Positions 33,550 through 42,755 of a stretch of DNA of 64,000 nucleotides are shown here, piece by piece. The stretch covers positions 2,852,001 through 2,916,000 of the forward strand of contig NZ_CP010836.1 in the NCBI RefSeq assembly GCF_000935025.1, in the 5' to 3' direction. How positions within the stretch are numbered: position 1 is the stretch's first letter; every line of letters starts with the position of its first letter. The DNA is from Sphingomonas hengshuiensis. Lineage in GTDB: Bacteria > Pseudomonadota > Alphaproteobacteria > Sphingomonadales > Sphingomonadaceae. A program made the position numbers and the translations under genes. Under the pieces are notes generated by a model. It was not told where the DNA came from. It saw only the letters and a list, made by a program, of their open reading frames with translations, and did no database searches.

Positions 33550-33732
33550 ATGCGCGCATTCGTCCGTATTACCACCGCGCTGCTTCGCGACCGTAAGGCC
33601 GCGACTGCGGTGGAATATGGCTTCATCGTCGCGCTGATCATATTGGCGATGATGGTTAGCCTGAACGCGCTCGGCGACGTGACCACGGCCATGTGGAACA
33701 ATGTCAGCACGAAGGTTCAGGCGGCGCACTGA
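33550..33732 (+). CDS. Flp-family type IVb pilin, variant with Ala at the cleavage site
   Basis: 60 residues from ATG at 33550. Short basic leader (RITTALLRDRKAA) followed by TAVEYGFIVALIILAMMV, the hydrophobic Flp pilin core with Glu5-Tyr6. The residue before the mature part would be Ala (KAA|TAVEY) where prepilin peptidase normally needs Gly. A second pilin gene lies 165 bases downstream. No tad/cpa assembly genes occur in the window. Confidence 0.85.
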   Translation: MRAFVRITTALLRDRKAATAVEYGFIVALIILAMMVSLNALGDVTTAMWNNVSTKVQAAH

Positions 33733-33896
33733 TCCGGGCGCACCCGCAGAAGCGGCGCGATTCCGTGCGTTGCACGAAACGCCGGAAAGTTCCCCCTTAG
33801 CCGTTTATTTACTCCCCCGGGTCTAGGTTGCCCCTGCCGCCACGGTCCACCGGGGCGGCCGGGTGAATGAAGCATATTGAACCTACGGAGACCGGC

Positions 33897-34064
33897 ATGA
33901 CGAAGATTCGCAATTTCCTCAAGAATTCCAAGGGCGCCACGGCAATCGAATATGGTCTGATCGCCGCGCTCATCGCCGTCGCCGCGATCGCCGCGATGCA
34001 GGGTCTGGGCAACCAGCTCAAGACCACCTTCGGCAACGTCGAGAGCAGCATGAAGAACTCGTAA
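33897..34064 (+). CDS. Flp-family type IVb pilin
   Basis: 55 residues from ATG at 33897 (GGAG 6 bases upstream; an ATG at 33867 is less likely). The processing site KG|ATAIEYGLIAALIAVAAIAAM is typical of Flp pilins (Gly before cleavage, Glu5). Encodes the major subunit of tight-adherence pili in families with a tad locus. Ends 23 bases before a strong terminator. Confidence 0.93.
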   Translation: MTKIRNFLKNSKGATAIEYGLIAALIAVAAIAAMQGLGNQLKTTFGNVESSMKNS

Positions 34065-34086
34065 TCTTCTTTCTGTCTGACCAAGA

Positions 34087-34122
34087 AAAGGGCGGCGAAA
34101 CAACGGTTTCGCCGCCCTTTTT
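34087..34122. terminator. Strong Rho-independent, probably bidirectional terminator
   Basis: Perfect 15-bp stem AAAGGGCGGCGAAAC (34087-34101) with loop AACG and complement 34106-34120. It is followed by T's in the plus direction and preceded by A's, so it can serve both the pilin gene and the converging accA gene. Confidence 0.92.
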
Positions 34123-34146
34123 CTGCCGACGTAAAACCGCCTGCGC

Positions 34147-35094
<948 letters not shown>

Positions 35095-35105
35095 GGTCGT
35101 TGCGG

Positions 35106-36068
35106 CTACGCGGAGCCGCGCGTCGCGTCAACGCGGCGCGCACGGGCCGCCTGTCCCAAAGCGTCGTCCAGCGCCTCCCCGAGTGGATGCCGCGCGTTGA
35201 CCATCTCGACCAGCCGGCGGCTGTCGACATGCGTATAGATCTCGGTCGTCGCGATATCGGCATGCCCCAGCATCGCCTGGAGCGCGCGCAGGTCCGCCCC
35301 GCCCTCCAGCAGATGCGTGGCAAAGGCGTGGCGCAGCACGTGCGGGCTCACCCGGTCGGGCGGGATGCCCGCCTCCCCGGCCAGCGCCTGGACGATCTGA
35401 TACAGCCGCACCCGCGACAAATGCCCCTTGCCCGACGGGAACAGCCACGCGCAGTCGAGCGGCACCTGCCCCCGCCACGCCGCCACCGCCGCGCGCGCGC
35501 GGTCGGAAATCGGCACCAGCCGCTCGCGCCCGCCCTTGCCCTTCAGGATCAGATAGGGGCGGTCGGGCGCGACGGCGTTGCGCGCCAGGCTCACCAGCTC
35601 GGTCGCGCGCAGCCCCGATCCGTAGAGCAGCTCGATCAGCGCGGCGAGGCGCAGGTCGAGCGGATCGGCGGGCACCCGCGCGATCCGTGCCGCGATCGCC
35701 GCGAACAGCGCATCGACATCGCCAATGCTCAGTATCTTGGGCAGCGGGCGCACCGCCGCCGGGCGGGGCAGCGCCGCGCCCGGATCGTCGGCGCGCAGCC
35801 CCTCCTCCGCCAGGAACGCGAAGAATCGCCGCAACGCCGCCGATTTGCGCGCCACCGTCGCGCGCGCCAGCGGCTGCCACTCGGTCCCCAGCCGCTCCAG
35901 CGCGGCACGGTCGGCAGAGCCCAGCCCGCCCGCCAGCGCCTCCGACGCCAGCCGCAAATCGGTGGCATAAGCGGCAAGCGTGTTCGCCGCCGCCCCGGCT
36001 TCGGCGCGCAGCATTTCGAGGAAGCGCTCGATCAGCGCGCGGTCGTCGCCGGGACGGATCGCGTTCAA
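35106..36068 (-). CDS. xerD: Tyrosine recombinase XerD
   Basis: 320 residues with the SAM-like core domain (about 10-100) and catalytic domain: Arg in GSGLRATELVSL, Lys in LKGKGGRERLVP, HxxRH in HVLRHAFATHLLEGGADLR, then LGHADIATTEIYTHV with the nucleophile Tyr. Resolves chromosome dimers at dif with XerC and FtsK. The TTG start overlaps the stop of the upstream gene by 4 bases. Confidence 0.95.
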   Translation of the reverse strand: MNAIRPGDDRALIERFLEMLRAEAGAAANTLAAYATDLRLASEALAGGLGSADRAALERLGTEWQPLARATVARKSAALRRFFAFLAEEGLRADDPGAALPRPAAVRPLPKILSIGDVDALFAAIAARIARVPADPLDLRLAALIELLYGSGLRATELVSLARNAVAPDRPYLILKGKGGRERLVPISDRARAAVAAWRGQVPLDCAWLFPSGKGHLSRVRLYQIVQALAGEAGIPPDRVSPHVLRHAFATHLLEGGADLRALQAMLGHADIATTEIYTHVDSRRLVEMVNARHPLGEALDDALGQAARARRVDATRGSA

Positions 36069-37882
36069 GCCCGGGTGATCGCCTCGACGGCGATCATCCG
36101 CGCGTAACTGCCCATCCCCGCCGCGCGCATCGCCGCGACGATGTGGAACAGCGCCTCGGGGCTGACATAGTCCCAGCTCCGCGACTGCATCCCCACCCCG
36201 GCGAGCAGCGCTACCAACGATGCGTCGCCGCGCTGACCCGCCGCATCGATCGCGCGCGTCCAGCTGTTGGTGCCGCCGATCTGGACATCGACTGCCTGCG
36301 CGCCCCGCTGTGCCTCCGCCGCATCGAAGCGCCCGAGGCCGGCCAGCCCCGCGAGCAGCAACTGCGCCTTGCGCGGCCCCGCGGCGTCACGATAGGTCGT
36401 GAAGTCGCCATAGGATGCGCGCGCATCCGGCGCGGGATCGGCGAGCGCGAGCAACGCCCAGCCTTCGCTGCCGCGCTTGACGCTGGTCCGCCATTCCATC
36501 GCCGGCCCTTCGAGCCCCGCCGACAGCATCGATGCGATCAACTGCTCGGGCGCCTCGATCTTCGCATTCGCGGGCACCCAGGATGCGGCGCGCGCCGTCA
36601 GGATCAGCCGGGCATAGCGCGTGCGCGGAGTCTCGGCGGCATCCCACAGCGTCTGCATCGCCTTCATCCGGTCGGCGACGTCACTATCGGTGTAGGCGAT
36701 GCGCAGGTCGCGCGCGACTGCTGCCGCGGCGCTCCCGGTATCGCCCTCCTGCTCGATCTCCGAATAGAGGTCGACCAGGCCGGCATTGGAAAATACGCCC
36801 GCCGTCGCCGCCAGCTCGGCGGCGGCGACGCGCGCGGCGGGATCGATATTGGGCGCCAGCGCCTGCCAATAGCGCACCTGCGGCCCCGCAGTGGCGTAGA
36901 GCGAGGCGGGCACCTCGACTCCGGTCGCAGTCGCCAGCCCCCAACGCCACGCGGTAAGCTGCGTCACGCCATTCCACTCGATCGTCACGGCACGGCGCCC
37001 CTGCGCGCCGGCGCCCAGCACCTTTTCGGACAGCAGGTTGTCGATGTCCGAAGCGCTGGTGCCCTGCCGCGCCTGCGTAATCAATTGCCCGGCCTCGTTG
37101 GGCTTGCCGGCAAGGCCCGCGCACATCGCCTTCGCCAGCGCCCAGCCGCGCTGGTGGATCGCCTGCCCCCCGCCGCTCGCCATCGGGCACATCCCCGCCG
37201 GATCACCGCTCGCCAGCGCGCTCTGCATCGCGACCTGGAACATCCGCGTGGTGTAATTGTCGGTATCGACATCGTTCACCACCGCGCGTGCCGCCATCGC
37301 CTCGCCCATGCGCAGCAACAGCCAGGCGCGTTCGGCGGCGAAATCGGCGCCGTCGATGTTGCGCGGCGTGTTGGCGGGGGACATCAGCGCGCGGCGCAGC
37401 GCGATCGATGCCCAGCGCGACGCGATCGGCGCCGCGGTCCGCTGCATCAGCGCGCGCAGGTAGCGGCCATCGGCGGCGCCGAAGCCGGTTGCCGGAAATG
37501 CCTCGTTCCCCGCGGCGAAGACACCGATCCGCGCCAGCGAATGCCGGGCGAATTCGGGCAGCTCATATTGGGTCAGGTCGACGGCGACTTCGGGCTCGAC
37601 CGCCTCGCTGGCATTGCCGAAATCGAGGTTCGACAGGTCCAGCCCCGCGTCGGGCACGACCCCGACCGGCTCGCCCGGCTCGCCCGGCGCGAGCGGCTGC
37701 TGCGGCGCGCGCGTTGCGGCGGGCGCCGGGGCGGGTGCCGGCGCCGGATCGTCGAAGCCGGGGGGCAACAGCGATTCGGGCGTGTCCTGCCCCGGCGCGG
37801 GGACCGCGATCCCCGCGAGCAGCACGATCGCCAGCCCGGCCCGCACCGTCCGGCCCTGCACCCTAGTTGGTAAGGTTATCAA
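36065..37882 (-). CDS. Conserved hypothetical secreted, helical-repeat protein
   Basis: About 605 residues. A signal peptide (VRAGLAIVLLAGIAVPAPGQ) and a long Pro/Ala-rich linker (about 40-70) are followed by roughly 500 residues of Ala-rich helical hairpins without a recognised domain, suggestive of TPR/SEL1-like repeats. The same order (hypothetical - xerD - accA, divergent aroKB) is known from Sphingomonads, but I know of no function. Start uncertain: ATG at 37882 or GTG at 37861, which would follow the small upstream gene directly. Confidence 0.75.
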   Translation of the reverse strand: MITLPTRVQGRTVRAGLAIVLLAGIAVPAPGQDTPESLLPPGFDDPAPAPAPAPAATRAPQQPLAPGEPGEPVGVVPDAGLDLSNLDFGNASEAVEPEVAVDLTQYELPEFARHSLARIGVFAAGNEAFPATGFGAADGRYLRALMQRTAAPIASRWASIALRRALMSPANTPRNIDGADFAAERAWLLLRMGEAMAARAVVNDVDTDNYTTRMFQVAMQSALASGDPAGMCPMASGGGQAIHQRGWALAKAMCAGLAGKPNEAGQLITQARQGTSASDIDNLLSEKVLGAGAQGRRAVTIEWNGVTQLTAWRWGLATATGVEVPASLYATAGPQVRYWQALAPNIDPAARVAAAELAATAGVFSNAGLVDLYSEIEQEGDTGSAAAAVARDLRIAYTDSDVADRMKAMQTLWDAAETPRTRYARLILTARAASWVPANAKIEAPEQLIASMLSAGLEGPAMEWRTSVKRGSEGWALLALADPAPDARASYGDFTTYRDAAGPRKAQLLLAGLAGLGRFDAAEAQRGAQAVDVQIGGTNSWTRAIDAAGQRGDASLVALLAGVGMQSRSWDYVSPEALFHIVAAMRAAGMGSYARMIAVEAITRA

Positions 37883-38000
37883 GCGGGACTACCTTTTCCA
37901 TGCGCACCGGTTCCTTCTCGGTGGTGCGGGTGCCAAGGAAGATCAGCCCCGCTATCAGCAGGACGACGACGGCGATAAGCGCAACAAGCGAGCGGGGCAT
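37863..38000 (-). CDS. Small single-pass membrane protein
   Basis: 45 residues from ATG at 38000: one transmembrane segment (SLVALIAVVVLLIAGLIFLG) and a short charged tail ending EKVVPLDNLTN. Too short for most gene finders; its stop overlaps the next gene by up to 20 bases, and both lie on the minus strand, divergent from aroK. Function unknown. Confidence 0.65.
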   Translation of the reverse strand: MPRSLVALIAVVVLLIAGLIFLGTRTTEKEPVRMEKVVPLDNLTN

Positions 38001-38073
38001 GAAAAAACAGTCCGTAAAAATGAATGCGCGCGCCTTTTGCCCGAGACCCGCCCTCGCTGTATAGCCCCCAACG

Positions 38074-38613
38074 ATGTTGCACGCGCCAGCCCCCGAAACC
38101 GCCTGGAAGGGTAAGCCCGTCGTCCTTGTCGGACTGATGGGTGCCGGCAAGACGACGGTGGGGCGGCGGCTTGCCCAGCGTCTGCACCTCCCGTTCGTCG
38201 ATGCCGATCACGAAATCGAGGCGGCGGCGGGGATGACGGTGTCCGACATTTTCGAACGTTTCGGCGAAGCGCATTTCCGCGACGGCGAGCGCCGCGTGAT
38301 CGCCCGGCTGATCGACGGCACGCCCAAGGTGATCGCGACCGGCGGCGGCGCCTTTGTCCAGGAGGAGACCCGCGCGCTGATCCTGCGCGAGGCGATTACG
38401 GTGTGGCTCGACGCCGAGCCCGCGGTGCTCGCCGATCGCGTCCGTCGCCGCGACACCCGCCCGCTGCTGCGCGGGCGCGACCCCGAAATCACGCTGGCCG
38501 AGCTCGCCAAGGTGCGAAATCCGTTTTACGCGCTTGCGCCGATCCGCGTGCAGAGCGTAGCCGCGCCGCACGATACCACCGTCGATGAAATCCTGAAGGC
38601 GCTCAAACCGTGA
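38074..38613 (+). CDS. aroK: Shikimate kinase
   Basis: 179 residues. P-loop GLMGAGKTTVGRRLA (20-34), DADHEIEAAAG and SDIFERFGEAHFRDGER for shikimate binding, then ATGGGAFV and the LID RDTRPLLRG. Phosphorylates shikimate in aromatic amino acid synthesis. Its stop overlaps the aroB start by 4 bases, the usual aroKB arrangement. Confidence 0.97.
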   Translation: MLHAPAPETAWKGKPVVLVGLMGAGKTTVGRRLAQRLHLPFVDADHEIEAAAGMTVSDIFERFGEAHFRDGERRVIARLIDGTPKVIATGGGAFVQEETRALILREAITVWLDAEPAVLADRVRRRDTRPLLRGRDPEITLAELAKVRNPFYALAPIRVQSVAAPHDTTVDEILKALKP

Positions 38614-39701
38614 CTCTCGTTCCCGTGGCGCTCGGCGCGCGCAGCTACCCCGTCCATATCGAGGCCGGGCTGCTCGCCCGCGCGGGCGAACTGCTCGATC
38701 CGCTCGCCAAGGGGCGTCCGATGCACATCGTCACCGACGCGCATCTCGCCCCCCATCTCGCCACGCTCACCGCCGCGCTCGCGCATCCGGGCGAGGCGAT
38801 CGTGCTGCCGCCGGGCGAATCGACCAAGAGCTGGCGCCAGCTCGAAGCGCTGCTCGACCGGCTGCTCGACCTCGGCGTCGAGCGCGGCGACCATGTCATC
38901 GCGCTGGGCGGCGGCGTGATCGGCGACCTTGTCGGCTTCGCGACGAGCATCCTCAAGCGCGGCTGCAAGTTCGTCCAGGTCCCGACGACGCTGCTGGCCC
39001 AGGTCGACAGCTCGGTCGGTGGCAAGACCGCGATCAACACCGCAGCGGGCAAGAACCTCGTCGGCGCCTTCCACCAGCCCGCCTTGGTGCTGATCGACCC
39101 GCAGGTGCTCGACACCCTACCGTTGCGCGAAGTCCGCGCCGGCTATGCCGAAGTCGTCAAATACGGGCTGATCGACGATTTCGCGTTCTTCGAATGGTGC
39201 GAGGGCAATGCCGCCGCGCTGATGGCGGGCGACCCGCAGGCGCGCGAAACCGCGATCGCGCATTCGGTCGGCGCCAAGGCGCGGATCGTCGCGGAGGACG
39301 AGCGCGAGACGACGGGCAAGCGCGCGCTGCTCAACCTCGGCCACACCTTCGGCCACGCGCTGGAGGCGGAGACCGGCTTTTCGGACCGGCTGCTCCATGG
39401 CGAGGGCGTCGCCGCGGGCATGGCGCTCGCCTTCGCCTATTCGGCGCGGCTCGGGCTGTGCAGCGGGCAGGAGGCGGCGCGCGTCGGCGCGCATCTCCGC
39501 GCGATCGGGCTACCCGACGGGTTGAAGGCTGCGGGGATCAGCGCGTCGGGCGCGCGGCTGGTCGACCACATGCTCCACGACAAGAAGATGGCGTCGGGCA
39601 CCCTCCCCTTCCTGCTCGCGCGCGGCATCGGCCAGACCTATCTGGACAAGACCGTCGACCTCGCCGACGTCGCCGCGTTCCTCGACGCGCAGGAACGGTA
39701 A
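38610..39701 (+). CDS. aroB: 3-dehydroquinate synthase
   Basis: 363 residues. NAD-binding and active-site motifs EALLDRLLDLGVERGDHVIALGGGVIGDLVGFAT, PTTLLAQVDSSVGGKTAIN, and the zinc ligands in NLGHTFGHALE and LLHGEGVAAGMA are all present. Catalyses the second shikimate-pathway step. A large cruciform-type repeat begins 6 bases after its stop. Confidence 0.98.
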   Translation: MTLVPVALGARSYPVHIEAGLLARAGELLDPLAKGRPMHIVTDAHLAPHLATLTAALAHPGEAIVLPPGESTKSWRQLEALLDRLLDLGVERGDHVIALGGGVIGDLVGFATSILKRGCKFVQVPTTLLAQVDSSVGGKTAINTAAGKNLVGAFHQPALVLIDPQVLDTLPLREVRAGYAEVVKYGLIDDFAFFEWCEGNAAALMAGDPQARETAIAHSVGAKARIVAEDERETTGKRALLNLGHTFGHALEAETGFSDRLLHGEGVAAGMALAFAYSARLGLCSGQEAARVGAHLRAIGLPDGLKAAGISASGARLVDHMLHDKKMASGTLPFLLARGIGQTYLDKTVDLADVAAFLDAQER

Positions 39702-39707
39702 GCGGCT

Positions 39708-39848
39708 GTTTGGAAATGCGCCATGGCGCATTTCGCGGTGCCTGCCCGCTCCCCCACCCGGCCACCCAACGGCAGTATTCTATGGGTGGCCGGGTGGGGG
39801 AGCGGGCAGGCACCGTCTTGAAATTCGCTCTTTCGCGAATTTCCAAAC
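39708..39848. repeat. Cruciform-forming composite inverted repeat (three nested hairpins)
   Basis: Between aroB and emrB. Outer arms GTTTGGAAAT (39708-39717) and ATTTCCAAAC (39839-39848). Inside: a perfect 22-bp palindrome (39713-39734), a perfect 33-bp inverted repeat (39736-39768 with 39783-39815, 14-base loop) and a 9-bp hairpin GAAATTCGC/GCGAATTTC (39820-39843). The single strand could fold into a four-way, cloverleaf-like structure. It encodes nothing. It could be a miniature mobile element, a REP-like repeat or a bidirectional terminator. Confidence 0.85.
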
Positions 39849-39867
39849 GGTCTCTAAGCGCCGCGCG

Positions 39868-41394
39868 TCAGTGCGCGGCGCCTGCCTCCACCGTCCGGGT
39901 CGGACGCGGTGCCAGCCAGATGATCGACGCGGCGGCGACGAAGATGATCGCCGTCAGCAGGAACACATGGTTGATCGACAGCGCATAGCTTTCCGGCGTC
40001 ACGGTCTGCTCGATCGTCCCGCGCACCTGCGCCAGCGAGAATCCGGTTCCCTGGAGCATCGTGCTCGTCGAATCGCTGTTCAGCTTCGACACGATCTCGC
40101 TGCGCGCGACGGTGGCGTTGTTGTAATAGATCGTGTTGGACACCGACGTCCCGATCGCCCCCGCCATGGTGCGCAGGAAGCTCATCACGCCGGCCGCGGA
40201 GGCGGTCTCCTCCGGGTCGACCGCGCCCAGCCCGATCGTCGTCAGCGGGATGAAGAAGAACGGCAACCCGATGCCCTGCACAATCTGCGGAATCGACAGC
40301 GCCCAGAAGTCGGACCCGCTGCTCCAGTACACCCGCAGGTACGAGCCGAACCCCATCCACACGATACCGAAGAACACCAGTCCGCGCGGATCGACTTTCT
40401 CCCCCAGCTTCGCGACGATCGGGGACATGATCACCGCGCCCACGCCGGTAAAGGCCGTGACATAGCCGGCGTCGGTCGCGGTATAGCCCATGCTGGACTG
40501 GAGCCACTGGGGAATCAGCACGGCGGAGGCGAAGAAGCATGCAAAGGCGAATGACAGACTGATCACCGAGACCGTGAAGCCGCGATGGCGGAACACCCGC
40601 AGGTCGACGATCGGCTGTCGTTCGGTGACTTCCCAGGCGATGAAGACCAGCAGCCCTACCGCGGCGGTGATCGCCAGCGAAACGATGAAGCCGTCCTCGA
40701 ACCAGTCATGCTCGCGACCAAGGTCGAGCATGACCTGGAACGCGCCGATCCAGATCACGAGCAGCGCAAGACCGATCCGGTCGATGCCCATTTTCTCGGT
40801 GCGCGTCTCCGCCTGGCGGAGCAGCATATGGGCGCCATAGGCGCACAGCGCGGCAACCGGGATGTTGATGTAGAAAATCCAGTGCCACGACATGTTGTCG
40901 CTGATCGCGCCGCCCAGGATAGGGCCGACGATCGGCGCGATAACCGTCGTCATCGCCCACAGCCCCATGGCCTGGCCGTGCTGCTTCTTGGGGAAGATGC
41001 GCAGCATCAGCGTCTGGCTGAGCGGCATCAGCGGCCCGCCGCAGAATCCCTGCCCGATACGGCAGACGACCAGCATCGTCAGGCTGGTCGACATCCCGCA
41101 CAGCACGGAGAAGATGCCGAAGCCGATAATGCCCAGCGTAAAGGTGCGTACGGCGCCGAAGCGGCCGGCCAGCCACCCGGTCAGCGGCACGCAAATCGCC
41201 TCGGCCACCGCATAGGAGGTGATGACCCACGTCCCCTGGCTCGACGAGATTCCGAGCGACCCGGAGATATGCGCGACCGAGACATTGGCGATCGTGGTGT
41301 CGAGCACCACCATGAAATTGGTGAAGGCCAGGATCGCGCCGGCCAGGAGCAGCGTGACGCCCGTGAGCGGCTTGAATTCGTCGGTATCGGCCAT
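39868..41394 (-). CDS. emrB: EmrB-type MFS multidrug exporter (DHA2, 14 TM)
   Basis: About 508 residues from ATG at 41394 (AGGAG 10 bases upstream; ATG at 41403 is too close). Contains LDTTIANVSVAHISGSLG (DHA2 signature), GWLAGRFGAVRTF (motif A) and about 14 membrane segments. Exports hydrophobic drugs with proton motive force through EmrA and a NodT-like outer channel. Last gene of the nodT-emrA-emrB operon under TetR control. Confidence 0.95.
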   Translation of the reverse strand: MADTDEFKPLTGVTLLLAGAILAFTNFMVVLDTTIANVSVAHISGSLGISSSQGTWVITSYAVAEAICVPLTGWLAGRFGAVRTFTLGIIGFGIFSVLCGMSTSLTMLVVCRIGQGFCGGPLMPLSQTLMLRIFPKKQHGQAMGLWAMTTVIAPIVGPILGGAISDNMSWHWIFYINIPVAALCAYGAHMLLRQAETRTEKMGIDRIGLALLVIWIGAFQVMLDLGREHDWFEDGFIVSLAITAAVGLLVFIAWEVTERQPIVDLRVFRHRGFTVSVISLSFAFACFFASAVLIPQWLQSSMGYTATDAGYVTAFTGVGAVIMSPIVAKLGEKVDPRGLVFFGIVWMGFGSYLRVYWSSGSDFWALSIPQIVQGIGLPFFFIPLTTIGLGAVDPEETASAAGVMSFLRTMAGAIGTSVSNTIYYNNATVARSEIVSKLNSDSTSTMLQGTGFSLAQVRGTIEQTVTPESYALSINHVFLLTAIIFVAAASIIWLAPRPTRTVEAGAAH

Positions 41395-41591
41395 GGCGGC
41401 CATACTCCTGCTGGCGTAGGTCACGCCGGGTGTTGGTTAGGCGGGTGAGATCGCAGGGGGCGAACTCACCCGCCCTCGTCGAACCTGTCCCGCGCCAGCT
41501 TCAGAGGGTGGGAAGCTGGGCGCCTGGTCTTGGGGACAGAGACAGGCCGACAAGCACGTCCGGGATGCGCGATCCCGGCAATGGCAATGCC

Positions 41592-42755
41592 CTAGCGCGT
41601 CGAGGTGTCGATCTCCGCGCGCATCGACAGCCCGACCCGCAGCGGGTGTTCGGCCAGTTCGCGCGGGTTGAGCGCCACTCGCACCGGCAACCGCTGGACC
41701 ACCTTGATCCAGTTGCCCGTCGCGTTCTGCGCGGGGATCAGCGCGAATGCCGCGCCGGTGCCGCCGGAAAATCCGACCACCCGGCCATGATATTCGACGC
41801 CGCTGCCATATAGGTCGGAGCTGAGCGTGACGCTCTGGCCCGGCTTGACCTTGGCGAGTTGCCCCTCCTTGAAATTGGCATCCACATAAACCTGGCCGAC
41901 CGGCACGATCTGCATGATCGTGGCCCCCGGCGCGACGCGCTGGCCGACCTGGATCGTGCGGCTGGCCACGACGCCGTCCACCGGTGCGCGAATGACGGTG
42001 CGCTCGAGATCCAGCTTGGCCTGGCGCAGCCTTGCCTCGGCGGACAGGATGTCGGGGGCGTTGGTGACGTTGGTGCCCTGGATCAGCGCCTGGTTGGCGG
42101 CCAGATTGCCCGCCGCCGCGCCGCGCTGCGAATTCGCCTGCGCCACCGCGGCCCGCGCCTGCGCCACCGAAGCACGGGCAGAGGTGAGCGAGTTGGTTGC
42201 AGAGGTCAGTTCGTCGCCGGATACTGCACCATTGGGCGCCAGCTTCTGGCGGCGGTTGAAATCGACCTGCGCCTTGGCCAGCGCCGCCTCTGCCGAAACC
42301 AGTTGCGCACGCGCGCTGGCGATGTCGGCGGCACGTGCCTGGACCTGTGCGGACAGCGCGTCGCTCGTCGCCTCGCTCTGCCCGAACTGGCGCCGCGCCT
42401 TGGCCAGATCGGCCTCTGCGGTCGCCAGTGCGATCTGCGCGTCGCGATCGTCGAGCCGCACCAGCACGTCGCCGCGCTTCACGCTCTGCGTATCGGATAC
42501 CAGGACCGCGATCGCCTGTCCCGATACCATCGGCGTCACCTGGGCGGTGTCGGCGCCGACATAGGCGTTTTCGGTCTCGACATAATGGCTGCCGACCAAT
42601 GCGTACCAGCCGCCATAGCCGGCGCCCGCCACCAGCACTGCCGCCGCGATTCCGGTCAGCAGCGTCTTGCGCAATTTCGTGGGCGCCTTGGAGTCAGTCG
42701 GGGCATCGCTCGCGCTTGCGTTGAACGCGCGGTTCGTGGGGTCGGCATCAGCCAT
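41592..42755 (-). CDS. emrA: EmrA/HlyD-type membrane fusion protein
   Basis: 387 residues. One N-terminal membrane helix (LLTGIAAAVLVAGAGYGGWYALV, about 32-54), lipoyl-like half motifs (VETENAYVGADTAQVTPMVSGQ, and IRAPVDGVVASRTIQVGQRV) and between them a long coiled coil (about 110-230). Bridges EmrB and the outer-membrane channel. The ATG overlaps the nodT stop by 8 bases. About 190 bases separate it from emrB; that gap includes a stem-loop around 41491-41523. Confidence 0.95.
   Translation of the reverse strand: MADADPTNRAFNASASDAPTDSKAPTKLRKTLLTGIAAAVLVAGAGYGGWYALVGSHYVETENAYVGADTAQVTPMVSGQAIAVLVSDTQSVKRGDVLVRLDDRDAQIALATAEADLAKARRQFGQSEATSDALSAQVQARAADIASARAQLVSAEAALAKAQVDFNRRQKLAPNGAVSGDELTSATNSLTSARASVAQARAAVAQANSQRGAAAGNLAANQALIQGTNVTNAPDILSAEARLRQAKLDLERTVIRAPVDGVVASRTIQVGQRVAPGATIMQIVPVGQVYVDANFKEGQLAKVKPGQSVTLSSDLYGSGVEYHGRVVGFSGGTGAAFALIPAQNATGNWIKVVQRLPVRVALNPRELAEHPLRVGLSMRAEIDTSTR

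Noticed and set aside
35687..37873. 728-residue plus-strand frame opposite the hypothetical gene and xerD
   Set aside because: His/Arg/Pro-rich shadow translation; the minus-strand genes have recognisable motifs and coupled starts.
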